NCBI GenBank assembly: GCA_012845835.1
Contig: JABAKD010000007.1
Span: 12,030,011-12,094,010, forward strand
DNA: 64,000 bases
Origin: Undaria pinnatifida
Taxonomy: Eukaryota > Sar > Phaeophyceae > Laminariales > Alariaceae
Direction: 5' to 3'
Positions 45,678-57,000 of the stretch are shown here, piece after piece (the stretch's first letter is position 1; the number at the start of each line of letters is the position of its first letter). A program made the position numbers and the translations under genes. The notes under the pieces were generated by a model that saw nothing but the letters and a program-made list of their open reading frames with translations, was not told the DNA's origin and did not search any database.

Positions 45678-48600
45678 GACAAGAGAGGGTTACTCTAAGA
45701 GAATTCGCGCACATGTAACTGTCATAATATCTCGCTGTTAAGTGTATGTGTCTCTACGCGGCAACTAATACCCGTCGTGGGCGACATTAAGCGCCTCTGT
45801 TCAATACACACTGTGTACTTTGGCCAAGGGCCATGTACTTGAGGTATTGTGGAGCTACCTTTATTGGCGACACTTGATATTGCCGTAGAAACCGGCAAGT
45901 ATGGTGATGCTCGCTTGGTCAGCTATGCTTTCTAGGTCAAACGTTTTGGTAGTGTGTTTTCGTTGGGGGCAATAACCAAACTGAAACTACCCGCAACTGC
46001 CGGTAGTTCGGCCCTTCGTTAAGCTATTCGGCATGATGAGCACGGTGATATGTACATATGTTTTTACCTTGTTATAGGGCTTTCATTGGTGGTCAACGAG
46101 GGGTACACTTTCTGTGAAGTGGAGCAGAGGAGAGGTCACTCTGGGTTACTGCATGACATTAGTAGACTTGCGGGGGCATGCCCTCCGAACAGGTGGTCAT
46201 GTAGAGGATCCGTAAGACCCTGAGTGAGCCACTGGCACGTTAGCCCAAACGACGTTCAACACGAAACAGAGAAAAGATGCACGCTCCCATCAAGGTCTGA
46301 AGTAACCTTTCTAGCGCGCCGGAACTGCTTTTGCGGCAGTCTGGCGCACGCGCGAGAGCCTCCCGCTGCAGGGTTTCGGCCTATATCATCAATTATCCAA
46401 AACTCAGGCGGTATACCGATAATCGTCCATTGCCCGTTTTTTATTTGAGGAATGGGGGACAATAGTTACTATCTAACCCGAGTACTCCTTGGCAGTCGCT
46501 ATAGCGTCCGTCGCTTAACCATTTCGACACATGCAACAGTTTATGTAGCGCTCGCGGACCAAAATAGTTTCTACCCTAAAAGTCAGTGTTTGAGAATTGC
46601 TTGAAGCTCCTCAATCGTTTTTGCGGTACATCCACCGTCGCAAGCATGGAGAGTACAACCGCTTTTACCAGGTTTCGCTGGCAAAAAAAAAACGTTAGTA
46701 CACAGAGCAACCGTTTCAACTGCCAAATATGTCGTCCTAAAATCCGCGTGTTTCTGAAATGTGTCTGACTCCCTGACGAAAAAAGGACGCCGAGCTGATT
46801 TTTAGCAAACTCAACAATGTGACGAAACCAAAAAAATGAAGCCGACTTGTTTATCTGTGTCGTTTTTGTACGAGACTACAAACAAACGCCGATTTCAATG
46901 CCTTATTTCGACTTTAACATTTCGTTCACCTGTACTGGACGGATTCAGTATGCTGGGCGGAAGCGTCATGGATGCAGGAACATTGGGCTTCAAGCAGGGT
47001 ACTATCATACTACTCACAGATTTGTCCTAGACTAAGAATAGCGAGCCGAGGTCAAGGTGAAGAACGGCCAGACTTTCCAGATCAGGGAGCTTGACGTGTG
47101 CGGAGATAGATGTTTCCTCGAGGGCATAGATGTCGGGGATCCGAGGCGCTTTTAATATTTTTAAAGTACAAACTTCATAGAAATTTCCATGGGTAAGAAA
47201 CTGCCGACAATCCACCAAAAAAAAAGAAATATCATCTGAGGAATAGTCACACCAGAAATTGAATCTTACTGTACAGATTGTCTAAAAAGTTGTCAGGTCC
47301 AACTACCCTATATCGTCGGGAGCTCAGTTCGTTGGAACACAAATAACGGCACATCCAGAGAGTGATAACATTCACCGCGGTCGACCACTTTTTTTTGGAA
47401 TGGTCTCGGGCGTGATGTACAATGCTCATCAATTGAAGAATCACAGCACGTAGGCGTAGCCCACCGTGGTACAAATTCTAAGCGCGACCCCCATGCGCAC
47501 GCCATCAACATTGCTGTGTAATGGCGTCCTGTTGATGCAAAAAACTGTACGCATGATTTGTTAATGGTTGAAAACATGTTTTTCGACATCTAACTGACAC
47601 TAGATGTAAAAGTACCATTAACGAATTTGGCCGCAGCGCCCTGAGCCAGAAGGTACACGATGATGTGTCTTTTTTTGCAGTTGTCACTTGCGCACCACTT
47701 GCCACAGTCTTTGGCAATTCCGTCCTAGGCATAATTTGAGCAATACGCTAGTATGCTACAAGCAGTGGATATCTGGCGCCTACCAGGCCGGCGCCCAGTA
47801 TCCACAGAGACCCAACGCTGGTACGAGAAAAAAAAAATACGCATCGTGTCTCTAGAGCAAGAAGTGTATACAACTCTGCAGATGTGCCTCGCTCGTAGCG
47901 CGATGAAGTTACTGCACATTCGAAAATAACCGCAGGTACTAGGAGGCGGAAGTAGTTGACTAATCTGCTGTATATTCATATTACAACCAAGACGGTCTCG
48001 TAGGATGCAACAGGCGACGCAGTTCTTATCGTTCTAGGCACACGAGTTGGCTACAATCAATAATACCATTGTCGTCCAAACCAAACCCAGGGTTATCAAA
48101 AACATGGGGTCCTATGGGCCCCGGGTGTGATGGTGTGCTTTGCAGAGGACTGCTGGGCTCGGCATAAAACAAATTCAGAAATGCGGGCTTTGTTGGCGAA
48201 GCTAGGAACTACTTCGTGATTGATGACGTTGACAGCAAGCGTCTCCACTCTGATGCTCTTGGCGTGCCCTTGCTAGCCAGCACGTGACGCGCTTTACCCG
48301 GGACTGGGCATGGGGTGCTTGTTTACGTTTGGTACACCCCCCCTGTGGCTCAGATATCGTCTTTAGGCCGGTCCGATTTGAGACTTTTAGTTGCAATCGC
48401 CGCGAGTCACTCGCGCGAAAGACACCCTGCAAATTCGCAAGCCTCGTCCTTGGTGTTTTTTTTATTTTTGCGACGGCAATTCGCAATGCATCAGTTATCT
48501 ATGCTGCGGCAAGAATATCGCGCAAAGTCATTCGTCAGGGAGGCACAGAAGTTACTCGTGCTAGTAAGTCAGATACAACATTCTGTAAAAAAGGGCGGAC

Positions 48601-48911
48601 CCCCCCCCTTACCGCAGCCAATGTGAATTACATACTCCCTTATCAACGAAAAAACGCAAAATACATTCCATTGCACGTTACGTTGACTTCTTCTATCGAC
48701 CAAGAATGTTCTACTATATTAGGTTTTGGTCGTTTCACAAATCGGCTTCCCATCGCACGGTTAAGGTCGGCACGGAAAACGTGCATAACATTCAAACGAC
48801 AGGGACGGCGTTTGCTATATAGGCGTACCTTGTCGACGGGTGTTCTTTGATTCTCACGTGAGCAGCTCCAAATTTGAATACACAATGTATTCTTAGTAAC
48901 ACGAAAAAAGA
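45678..48911. other. Intergenic stretch with faint coding-like relics
   Basis: A plus-strand run near 47040-47150 (AEVKVKNGQTFQIRELDVCG) and minus-strand frames at 47247-47732 look coding but are broken and unrecognised. The 188-codon plus frame at 48284-48850 begins without a convincing start and has no motif. Confidence 0.35.
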
Positions 48912-49131
48912 ACACAACCAACAATCCATCGACTACCATCCCATTCGATATATATCTTTTTTTAAATAAATTTGTGTTCCGACAATGTTAGTAGGTTTCG
49001 AAGTTGACAGTAGATTATTGTACACAACCAACAATCCATCGACTACCATACCTTTCGATATATATATTTTTTTTAATAAATTTGTGTTCCGACAATGTTA
49101 GTAGGTTTCGAAGTTGACAGTAGATTACTGT
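48912..49131. repeat. 110-bp tandem duplication (two near-identical units)
   Basis: Units at 48912-49021 and 49022-49131 both run from ACACAACCAACAATCCATCG to GTTGACAGTAGATTA. They differ at only a few positions, mainly in the T/A run. This is a recent local duplication with no open frame of note. Confidence 0.95.
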
Positions 49132-50689
49132 TTGGTGCAACCACGCCAACTAGCTCAATAATTGGATATAAACGTAACGATGACGGCTTCGGTCGTGACC
49201 TTCCTTTCCGGAGGTTCCGGGTTCGTGGATGAAAGTTTGTACAGAACTCACAAAAGTTCCGGGTACTGTGGGACGGGCGTGATGAAGTTACAGAAACTCC
49301 GAGCAAGTAAGAAAATGCTGCACCCGCACGCCAGCCATATGTGGCACAGGCGCACAGAAGAAACATAAGTGCTAGGTACATATATGAATGTCCTACAGAA
49401 CCAACACAAGTTCCGAGTACGGGTAATACCCACGAAAACAAATGGCCTCGGCGGTGGAATTCGATTTGGAGTAGTTGTGGGTTTTCCAACTTGAATTGCT
49501 GTGGGCCAAATTTTCAGGAGGGTTCCGTCGTAGCTTTGAGGAATATCAACAAACACCATCTACACGATTTAGCGTTAACTATAACTAGTGCTGACCGGGG
49601 CAACAGCAGCACTCGTGTCTAATTTTCTGTGACAGATCATACCATAGCGTACCCCGGCTGTGGCGCCTCAAAAAAAAATAGTGTTGGTTTTTAACCCAAT
49701 TTTGCCACCCCGGCTCGACAAGCAAAGCAAATGTCACGCAAAAGAAGAAGCTGTACCGAAATTTGTTGTTCACGACGTAGACCATATCATAGCGAGATGT
49801 GCATTTTCCGACAGAAAAAAAAAAACATTTATACTACGCAATAGGTGGTTTCCCCATAGGCGGCAAATGTTGCGTGTTTCCACCGATTTCGAAGCGAATT
49901 CAAGTATGTAATCAAAACAGAAAACATTGTCGATTCATGAGTGTGCATCGCTATTACGCGTGACCTAAAAAAAATGAAACAATCATAAACAACAAGTACA
50001 AGCTCTCATTGTATGTGATACACTGCTGTTCGGCCTTCAATATTTGTGGCTGACAATGAGTCGTCAAATTTCGAAGTACACTCTTGGAGTTAAGCCTGGA
50101 CAAATTCGAAGCTCCCCGGGGATTGTAACAAAAGCATATCCGTGTCCCGGGTATTGTGCCTCAATTTTTTACAAGACACAGAAGTTCCTGGTAACGATAT
50201 GAAGATATCACATAACTTCCAATAATTCCGCGTACGTTGTACAGAACATCCACAACTCCCCTGCATTGGGGTACAGGCGTACAGTACTCGCAGAAGTTCC
50301 GAACAGGTACAATATTTTGCTGTACCCGTACCCCTGGTATTGAGGAACGGACGAACGAAACATCCAGAGGTTTCCGGGGTACGGGGATGAATGTCGTAAC
50401 GAACATCCAGAAGATGCAGAAAGCGGTATGAATGTCTTACAAATCTTACAGAAGTTCTGTGTACGGGAAAACACAGCGAAAAATTCCCCGGGATTTGGTT
50501 TATACGTACCCTTTAAAACACAGCCTAGTAAAGGTTTATTCTCTGTTCGCTACATTCGGTTTCAGCTATATGCCGAGTATCATCATTGGGAAATCGGTAC
50601 TGTAAGCATAGAAAACCAAAAACCCTCCATTGCAAACAAAGGGAACAGCTGAATATATGGAATACAAAATATTTTAGTATATATAATAA
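49132..50689. other. Intergenic stretch, possible degenerate local repeats
   Basis: Several segments resemble one another loosely, built around ACAGAA(C/G)T, AAGTTCC(G/T)G and GTAC(G/T)GG (near 49230-49275, 49385-49430, 50172-50195 and 50276-50310). This may be a diverged minisatellite. No gene is supported. Confidence 0.35.
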
Positions 50690-51245
50690 AATTTAAAATA
50701 CACTCCAGCTGTGAGATCGAAGATTTCGTCGAAACTCATCTTTGCAAGCTGTGTGTGATACTCCGATCGCGCGCATTACGAGTTGTGTGTCCTCATTAAG
50801 GATATAGGTCGGCGACTCCCCTTACAACTACAGTGTAGCTATCAGGGTCAACAGGATGATTTTAGTCAGTCTGTGCGCGGAAACTATAAATCCCGTTTCT
50901 GAGGGGGACAAAATCTGACAGCTGTGAAGGGAAAGGGGCGCCTGGTTTGGATCAAAAGCGAGCGGGTTTGGACGGGGGCGGGGGGGGGGGGGGGGGGGAG
51001 GGGCAATTTGTGCATGTAAGCTATAAATCCTTTCGAGGGGATAAATCTGACGCTTTTGGCACCAGTATATTATTGGGGGCGGGGGGGGGGGGGGGGGGGT
51101 TGGGGCGGGGGGGGGGGGGGGGGGCAGCTCAATGTGTGCCTGGAAACTATACATTATTTCGAGGGGATAAATGTGACATTTTTGGAAATAATACTTCAGT
51201 TTATCATGTATATCCTGGGGTAAGTCGTACAATCAGTGAGTATAT
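50690..51245 (+). repeat. G/C-tract repeat family, copy B (direct, partial)
   Basis: Aligns with the minus strand of 41945-42560. Contains G runs at about 50979-51002 and 51076-51124. Three related ~50-bp segments occur within it (50873-50926, 51010-51060, 51133-51185), each with an (A)AACTATA or AGCTATA core followed by GAGGGG and then AAAT(C/G)TGAC. The copy ends at CAATCAGTGAGTA and is followed by AT-rich sequence with a TA run (51279-51296). Confidence 0.85.
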
Positions 51246-51416
51246 ATATTCAACCATACACATACTCAAACAAAATCGATATATATATATATATATGTTG
51301 ATCTTAGCTGATAATTCATATATTGGCGTCAAAGCCTCGACACGCCAAACAAGTTTTGTGCGTCAATTCACGCATGCGCTGGCGCCGTATAGTCGTTTCA
51401 TACATATTTCATAAAT

Positions 51417-52275
51417 AAAAAATATACTCTAGCTTTGCGATCGAAAAAACTCATCTTCGCCATCTGTGTGTGATACCCCGGTGGCGCGTAATATATATTA
51501 GTAAAATATAAATACGTTCTATCTAGCTGTGAGATGCAAAATTTCATCGAAACTCGTCAATGCAAGCTGTTCGTGATACTCTGATCGAGCGTATTACGGG
51601 TTGTGTATCCTAATTAAGGATATATATGGGACACTTCCCTTGCAACTACATTGTAGTTATCGAGGTCAACAAGGCGACGTTAGAAACTCTGTGCGCGGAG
51701 ATTATTAAACCCGTTTTTGAGGGGCGCAACACATGACAGATCTGTGGAAGGGAATGGATCAGTTTGTCAAGAGTATCCTATTAGTCGTATAACCGGTGAG
51801 GAGAGGGCAGATGTTTTAAAGGCGCGGGCGGGTGGGTTTGAACAAGAGGTAGCGGAGAAAAGAGGGAGGTGGGGGTGGAGAGGGATTTTAACAGGTCTAT
51901 GTCGCAGACCTGTAGGGGGTTGCTATACACGCGGTGCTATGTCTAGGCGACGGTGCGAGTGGTGGGGGAGGACGGGGCATTGAAGGGGGCTGCTATACGC
52001 GCGGTGATATGTCTAGGCGACGGTGCGGGTGGTGGGGGAGGACGGGGCATTAAAGGGGGGGGCGGGGGGGGGGGGGCGGGAGGGGGGCGGGTGGGGGGGC
52101 GGGGAGGGGGCGGGGGGGGGGCAGGGGGGGGGGGGGTTGACTAGAGCTGCGTCATGGATGTCTAGACAGATTTTGAAGTGATATCGATTGCGTGGAATAT
52201 ATATATATATATATTTGTCCGATTTTGTTTATTAGTGGAGCGTTTGAACAAGAGGGATCGGCAAGAGGGGGGGGG
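51417..52275 (+). repeat. G/C-tract repeat family, copy C (direct, rearranged)
   Basis: Begins with a short truncated 5' piece (51417-51490), then a second 5' piece from about 51525 (GCTGTGAGATGCAAAATTTC). It continues through GATATATATGGGACACTT and TAACCGGTGAGGAGAGGGC to the GCTATAC..GTCTAGGCGACGG block, which is tandemly duplicated. It ends with G runs (52054-52137), a CATGGATG block, a TA run (52197-52216) and GGAGCGTTTGAACAAG, the counterpart of the end of copy A. Confidence 0.8.
51915..52054 (+). repeat. 70-bp tandem duplication within copy C
   Basis: Units at 51915-51984 and 51985-52054 share TGCTATAC.CGCGGTG.TAT, GTCTAGGCGACGGTGCG and GTGGTGGGGGAGGACGGGGC. Copy A has a single unit (about 41580-41660). 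Confidence 0.93.
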
Positions 52276-53022
52276 GCGCGACAATACAAAATGTGCTCGG
52301 GAGCTGAAAACCGTTCAAGAGGACAGTTGCGACGGTTGTAGCAAGGAAACATCACTCGATTTCACCTGCCTGGTGGTGTTGATTATCATGCTTGAAAGTT
52401 TTGAATTAGTTGTGGTATACAACACAATCATTGTGTGTGGTATACAATGTGTTATAGCTCCATAATTTGTTCTTGTACATGAATCGCAAGATTAAATATT
52501 TCCATCTACAGGTACAACCATGTAGTCGCCATCATTTCACCGTGCCGGTGTGGGGCTGTGACGTCGACAGTTTTAAGACGGATATACATGTTGCTAAATA
52601 GAACAGGCAAGGTGATATGGTAATGCAATGTAACCACTATTGAACACGAGGGGGAAGAGGATCGTATCGTCAGTGTTTTGAAAAGAACACTTAATGTACC
52701 CGCGCTCAATGGCGTTACTCCGTTAGGCATGGATTATGCTCTTTCCTTCTTTAGAGGTTGTCAGGCGATCATGCAGGCGGCAGATAGGCACGGAATACTA
52801 TGCCTAATAGGTTGGTAATGTGGTCTACCGCGGATTTAACATCTCTGTCTGTACTTCCTTTTCACATTTTTGTTTGTATGTATGTCAAGTTATAGAACAA
52901 CTAAAAAGAATTCGAAGCCCTGCGCTAGCTGGGGCTTCCTTCGATTCCCGTAACTGTATTCACTCCGCAACGAATGCTGTAGAGTCGACGTGCGCTAAGT
53001 GTTCTGCCTCCATATAGTGACC
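52276..53022. other. Intergenic stretch, nothing recognised
   Basis: Short frames without motifs and a poorly defined AT-rich patch. Nothing supported. Confidence 0.4.
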
Positions 53023-53323
53023 GGTCGCCCCGGTGGCCTATCAGGTTATCCTCGAGCCTGGTATAGGTCAGTTCCGTGAGTTCGAGCCCCGCCGAGTGCG
53101 TACTCGTATAAATTCGCTGGGACTTTTTCTTGTGGGCAAATTGACTTGCGGAAAGCCCGAGAGCGTGAGTTAGCAACACTCGATGAACAATCGACGAGCA
53201 CTGGGATTGCTGAACCCTGTGCGCGATAAAAACTGAAGGCAAGAACCGGGGAGGAGAAGGGACGACACCTTTGACCACGGCGAGTCCAGAAGCTGGAAAG
53301 TAAAGTGTGCAAAAAAAAAAAAA
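53023..53323 (+). mobile_element. tRNA-derived SINE, copy 2 with poly-A tail
   Basis: Full-length relative of the copy at 41060. A-box match TGGCCTATCAGG (53034-53045) and B-box match GAGTTCGAGCC (53078-53088), again 44 bp apart. The body shares GGGACTTTTTCTT, GCCCGAGAGCGTGAG, TTGCTGAACCCT, GGGACGACACCT and CCAGAAGCTGGAAAGTA. It ends in a run of 13 A (53311-53323), a clear sign of retroposition. No target-site duplication was found by eye. Confidence 0.9.
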
Positions 53324-53384
53324 TGGTGTCGGTTTAGTCTCGCCGAATACCTGCCAGAGCGATTTCAATTATACCTAGGCCGGC

Positions 53385-54582
53385 TGGGAACAAGCAGTAA
53401 CGAAGAATTATGGGTGTGTAACGCTATAAAAATGTCGCGGCGGATGCAGGGCGGGTATATCCAACGGGAACATGACACGGCACTTTACTTAGTCTATGAT
53501 ATGTTGATGTTCTTAGTCTAATGATGAAGAGGCTAACATTTTCAGTCTGTTATCAATGATCGGGTCAATAAAGTAGGTCCGGTGGAAAATACACCAAGCA
53601 CTTCGTTGCAGACAAAATGTGGACGTCGAAATATCTCCAGGTTTAGAGCCCGGCGTCAGCCGTCAGTTCTGCTACGTAGGCGCGGCATCATCCTCCAGCT
53701 ATCAATATAAGGACAATGACACCACCAAGTTCGCCTTAACTGGCACGCCCGTTGCCGAGAGTCCTGGCTGCTAAACACTGCCGAGCTATCTGTTCTGTTG
53801 TGCAATTCCTGGCACTGCGAAGCTGTGAAGTAGTAATCTGTGCTGTGGTACCTGCACATAGGTACAATAAACTGCACAGCAACGGTGTCATCCGCACGTG
53901 CCGCCGTAAAATCGTACCGTTTTCTACCATGTTGTCCAAAATTTTCCAGATGCTCACATTCTATTGCTCCGATCACATCATAGGTGTACATCTTGGGACT
54001 ACCGGTAGGAAATATATTTTTGCATAGCAGTACTCCTGCGCGCGTAGGAGCAGCAACCTAAAGATCCGAAAAAAAGTGGTACGTACTCGAGCTCGCGGCC
54101 ACGATTAACCCCCTGAGCACTTGTAGGCTGCTATAAATGGCTACACCACAAGCTGTCTACGATAGAATGTGTGGCCGTTTATAGCGAGATTTTGTGGTGT
54201 TTGCCTCGGTCTACACCAATCATCTCAACCTATCTGTAAGGGCAGATAAAGGAACTTAATCCACCTCGGTTTGGTCGATGCTGGACGCACGGTGATGGAC
54301 CTACCTCCACGTGAACCACCACTGTAAGCTAGTGGTGACATACGACGACCAACGGCCAGATTGCATGGGCTGCCCCCGACAACCCAAATACGGTCACCAT
54401 CCCGCCTAGAAAACGCTCTCAAGTTCCATGGAACTCCCCCAAAAAATGCTATTATGCTGGACACGTGCGTGCGGTTTTGAAGCTCCTACTTGTACTTCGC
54501 CCGCCTGGTCGTCGTATCGCTCTATCTACGAAGAGGTGATTAAGGTATAGGTGAGTGTTTTCACGACCGGTTGGTGTTTTGT
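53385..54582 (-). repeat. Dispersed repeat R3, copy 2 (~1.2 kb), possible PIF/Harbinger relic
   Basis: Second copy of the element at 25189-26421, same orientation. The minus strand at 53656-53991 has a 111-codon frame including YTYDVIGAIECEHLENFGQH. DVIGAIECEHL sits where PIF/Harbinger transposases have VVGAIDCTHV, the first catalytic Asp block, but the Asp is replaced by Glu and no second catalytic block is clear. The class is therefore only suggested. It lies 61 bp beyond the tail of SINE copy 2. Confidence 0.6.
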
Positions 54583-56063
54583 CTAAATTTAGGCAGCACC
54601 AGTAGTGCATACTCTCGTGCCTGCACTCCAACCTTTTTTCGGATGCCAGTGTTAACGTGTTAACCATGATGCCAACCCTTCTCAGACAAATACCCTTGCC
54701 GGGTTACCTGCATCGTGGCGTACCCCAGTACTACGATTTAGCAAGAGCACTCATCCTGTACTTCCGTACCCTCCGATGTAGAGTGGGGTCTATGTAATTG
54801 TCAGTCAGCTGGTAGCGGGTAAAAAAATTTACCACAGGCATTGTAGACTACATCTGGTTCCTCTGGTACGCGCGTATAGAACGAGCAGGTGGTATTGTGC
54901 CTACCTCGTACAAGGTACAGCAGTATTATCTATAGGCTATAGGAGAATCCAGCGCTAAATAGCTGAGATGTTCGGTTACAGTGTCAATACGGTATTCCTT
55001 TTGGCACTTAGTCGTTGCGATCCAGTATTAACCGGGTTGCCTAAACACTGTAAATGGCATGTTGCTTTCGTTTTGTTTAGAATGCTATGCCATCCTGTAT
55101 CCCCCGCCCGAAGGCACATGACCTGGTATGATTACGAAGAAGATTCAAACTCTTTTCTTAAAAAACATGTGCGAAAAACGTCCTCAAAATCGTTAATCGT
55201 TACAACTAGGCATGCCGATTTTTTTCACATCACGTTTTAACGCCCGCAGATCCGACTGTTACTACACGGTGAATCGAAAGCAATGAGGAGCGTGACCTCA
55301 ATACCCTCATCTGTCCAATCGGCGATGCCGTAGCGAAAAATATTGAACAAGAGCAGCGAGAGAAAGAACAGAAGTGTTTCTTAGCGAACCTGGTATAGTC
55401 GGACATCTGAGCTGAACAAAGCAGCACACACGAGCACGTACGCTCTTTGATACTTTCCGTTTGTAAGAGGCAAATGAGCTCCGTACTCGTTGTGCTGCTG
55501 TACTCCAGCAGCAGCAGCAGCAGCAGCGGCAGAAACAGCAGCTGAAGCAGCAAAAGGAGCAGAAGCAGTTGCTGCGATAGCGACAGGAGCAGCAGGAAAC
55601 ACGAGATCAGGGCCGGGTCGACGTCGCTGTGCGTTCGTTTCGTCTATCAGCTGCCTAAATGAAATCTACGTTTTTTTTTTTTTTATTACCGAAGGCGAAC
55701 AATGTGCATCTACCTCGGGTCATGGAACCATATCCATTATCGGAGGGAAGAACTCCAGCCGCCACCATGATCTCTACCACCAGCAGGTCTTCTCCGTCCC
55801 CCCATCCGTACGGTCACCCTGAAAATGCTTTTTTGGAGCATGTCTCAAGTTCGCGCGCCTGAATGATACTAGGGACAGAACATGCACATGGGGCTCGCTG
55901 GACAAAAATTAAGTTCCTAAACGGGAAGTTTAAATGACGTTAATTGCGTGGAATGATGCTTTTTAATAGTTGAAAACATGTGATACGAACCCGGTTTTCT
56001 TGAAAAATGACACGTTGCCGCACGTGTCTCGACGAAATGTCGACGACTTACGGCCAAACCAGA
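54583..56063. other. Intergenic stretch with CAG tract
   Basis: The CAG/GCA-rich patch at about 55498-55570 produces Ala- and Gln-rich frames on both strands. A T run lies at 55670-55684. No gene is supported. Confidence 0.4.
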
Positions 56064-56263
56064 AAGAGAAGAGTTGATTCTTCTTTGTGAGTTCACCAAG
56101 ACCTGTCTGGTTCTGCCTTGGTGAGGTCTACATAGAGTGCCGTCGAAAAATGTTGCCGAAAAAGAGTTGACTCAGTTGGTTATTATTTGTGAGTTCACCA
56201 GGACCCGTCAGTTTATTCCTTGGTGAGGTCTACGTAGAGTGCCGTGGAAAATCGTTGCCGAAA
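56064..56263. repeat. 102-bp tandem duplication (two units)
   Basis: Period 102 bp: units share GTGAGTTCACCA(A/G)GACC, CCTTGGTGAGGTCTAC, TAGAGTGCCGT and GTTGCCGAAAAA. Within each, CACCAAG or CACCAGG and CTTGGTG form a short inverted pair. A third unit starts (GAAAAAACAGGCGACTCA) but stops. Confidence 0.9.
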
Positions 56264-57000
56264 AAACAGGCGACTCACACACACGTACGGACATACACAC
56301 TGGCAGGGAAACTACATCTACGCAGCCTACCCTCGGAAAAGCGTCCGAGTATGATAAGGCTTATGTTGCCTCTATCACCTAGAGATAAACGGTAGAGCTT
56401 CGCCCTTGCGCGTCTCATAATAATCGAGCCATCGCAACCCTATCTACCTTTTGTACGGGATTGGTATTTTTTGGCATGTTTGGGATCCAGAACGGACAGC
56501 ACAGTGTAAGCGTATGTAAGCATGGTTAATGTGGGGGCCATCTTGGCGTGTTTACCTTCTGCCAGACGTTTTGAAACTGACCTCAATATCGTCGCATTTT
56601 TGGGGGTGGTATAACGCACCGCGCACGAGTTCAAGCGCAGACATCGGGGTATACACCACGATAAGAATACCGTTAAACGCCACAGGTCGGAGAAGGTTTT
56701 TTCGCCGTTTCTGAATCGAGCAACATGTAGTACGCCGGGTGGTTGCCCCAACCTAGCTCTTCGGGTCGTTTGCTACCAGACGTCAATTATTGTTTTTTTT
56801 AAGTTTCAAATCAACATATTTTCTAGCAATGGTTGACCTGGCGCCATGCTCCTAGGTATGTTGCAGCACCGCCCTTGCTACTTTCCTGTATTCACTTTCT
56901 CCATGTTCCCGTTTGACACACACTTGTTCAGACAAGGTCTCACCTTGGGGATGCCTTGATGACTGCGTCGGTGTAGGTCGTATTGAAAAATTACAGCCAT
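56264..57000. other. Intergenic stretch, nothing recognised
   Basis: Short frames without motifs. Nothing supported. Confidence 0.4.

Noticed and set aside
48284-48850. 188-codon plus-strand frame as a gene
   Set aside because: No credible start, no motif, and overlapping frames on both strands of similar length.
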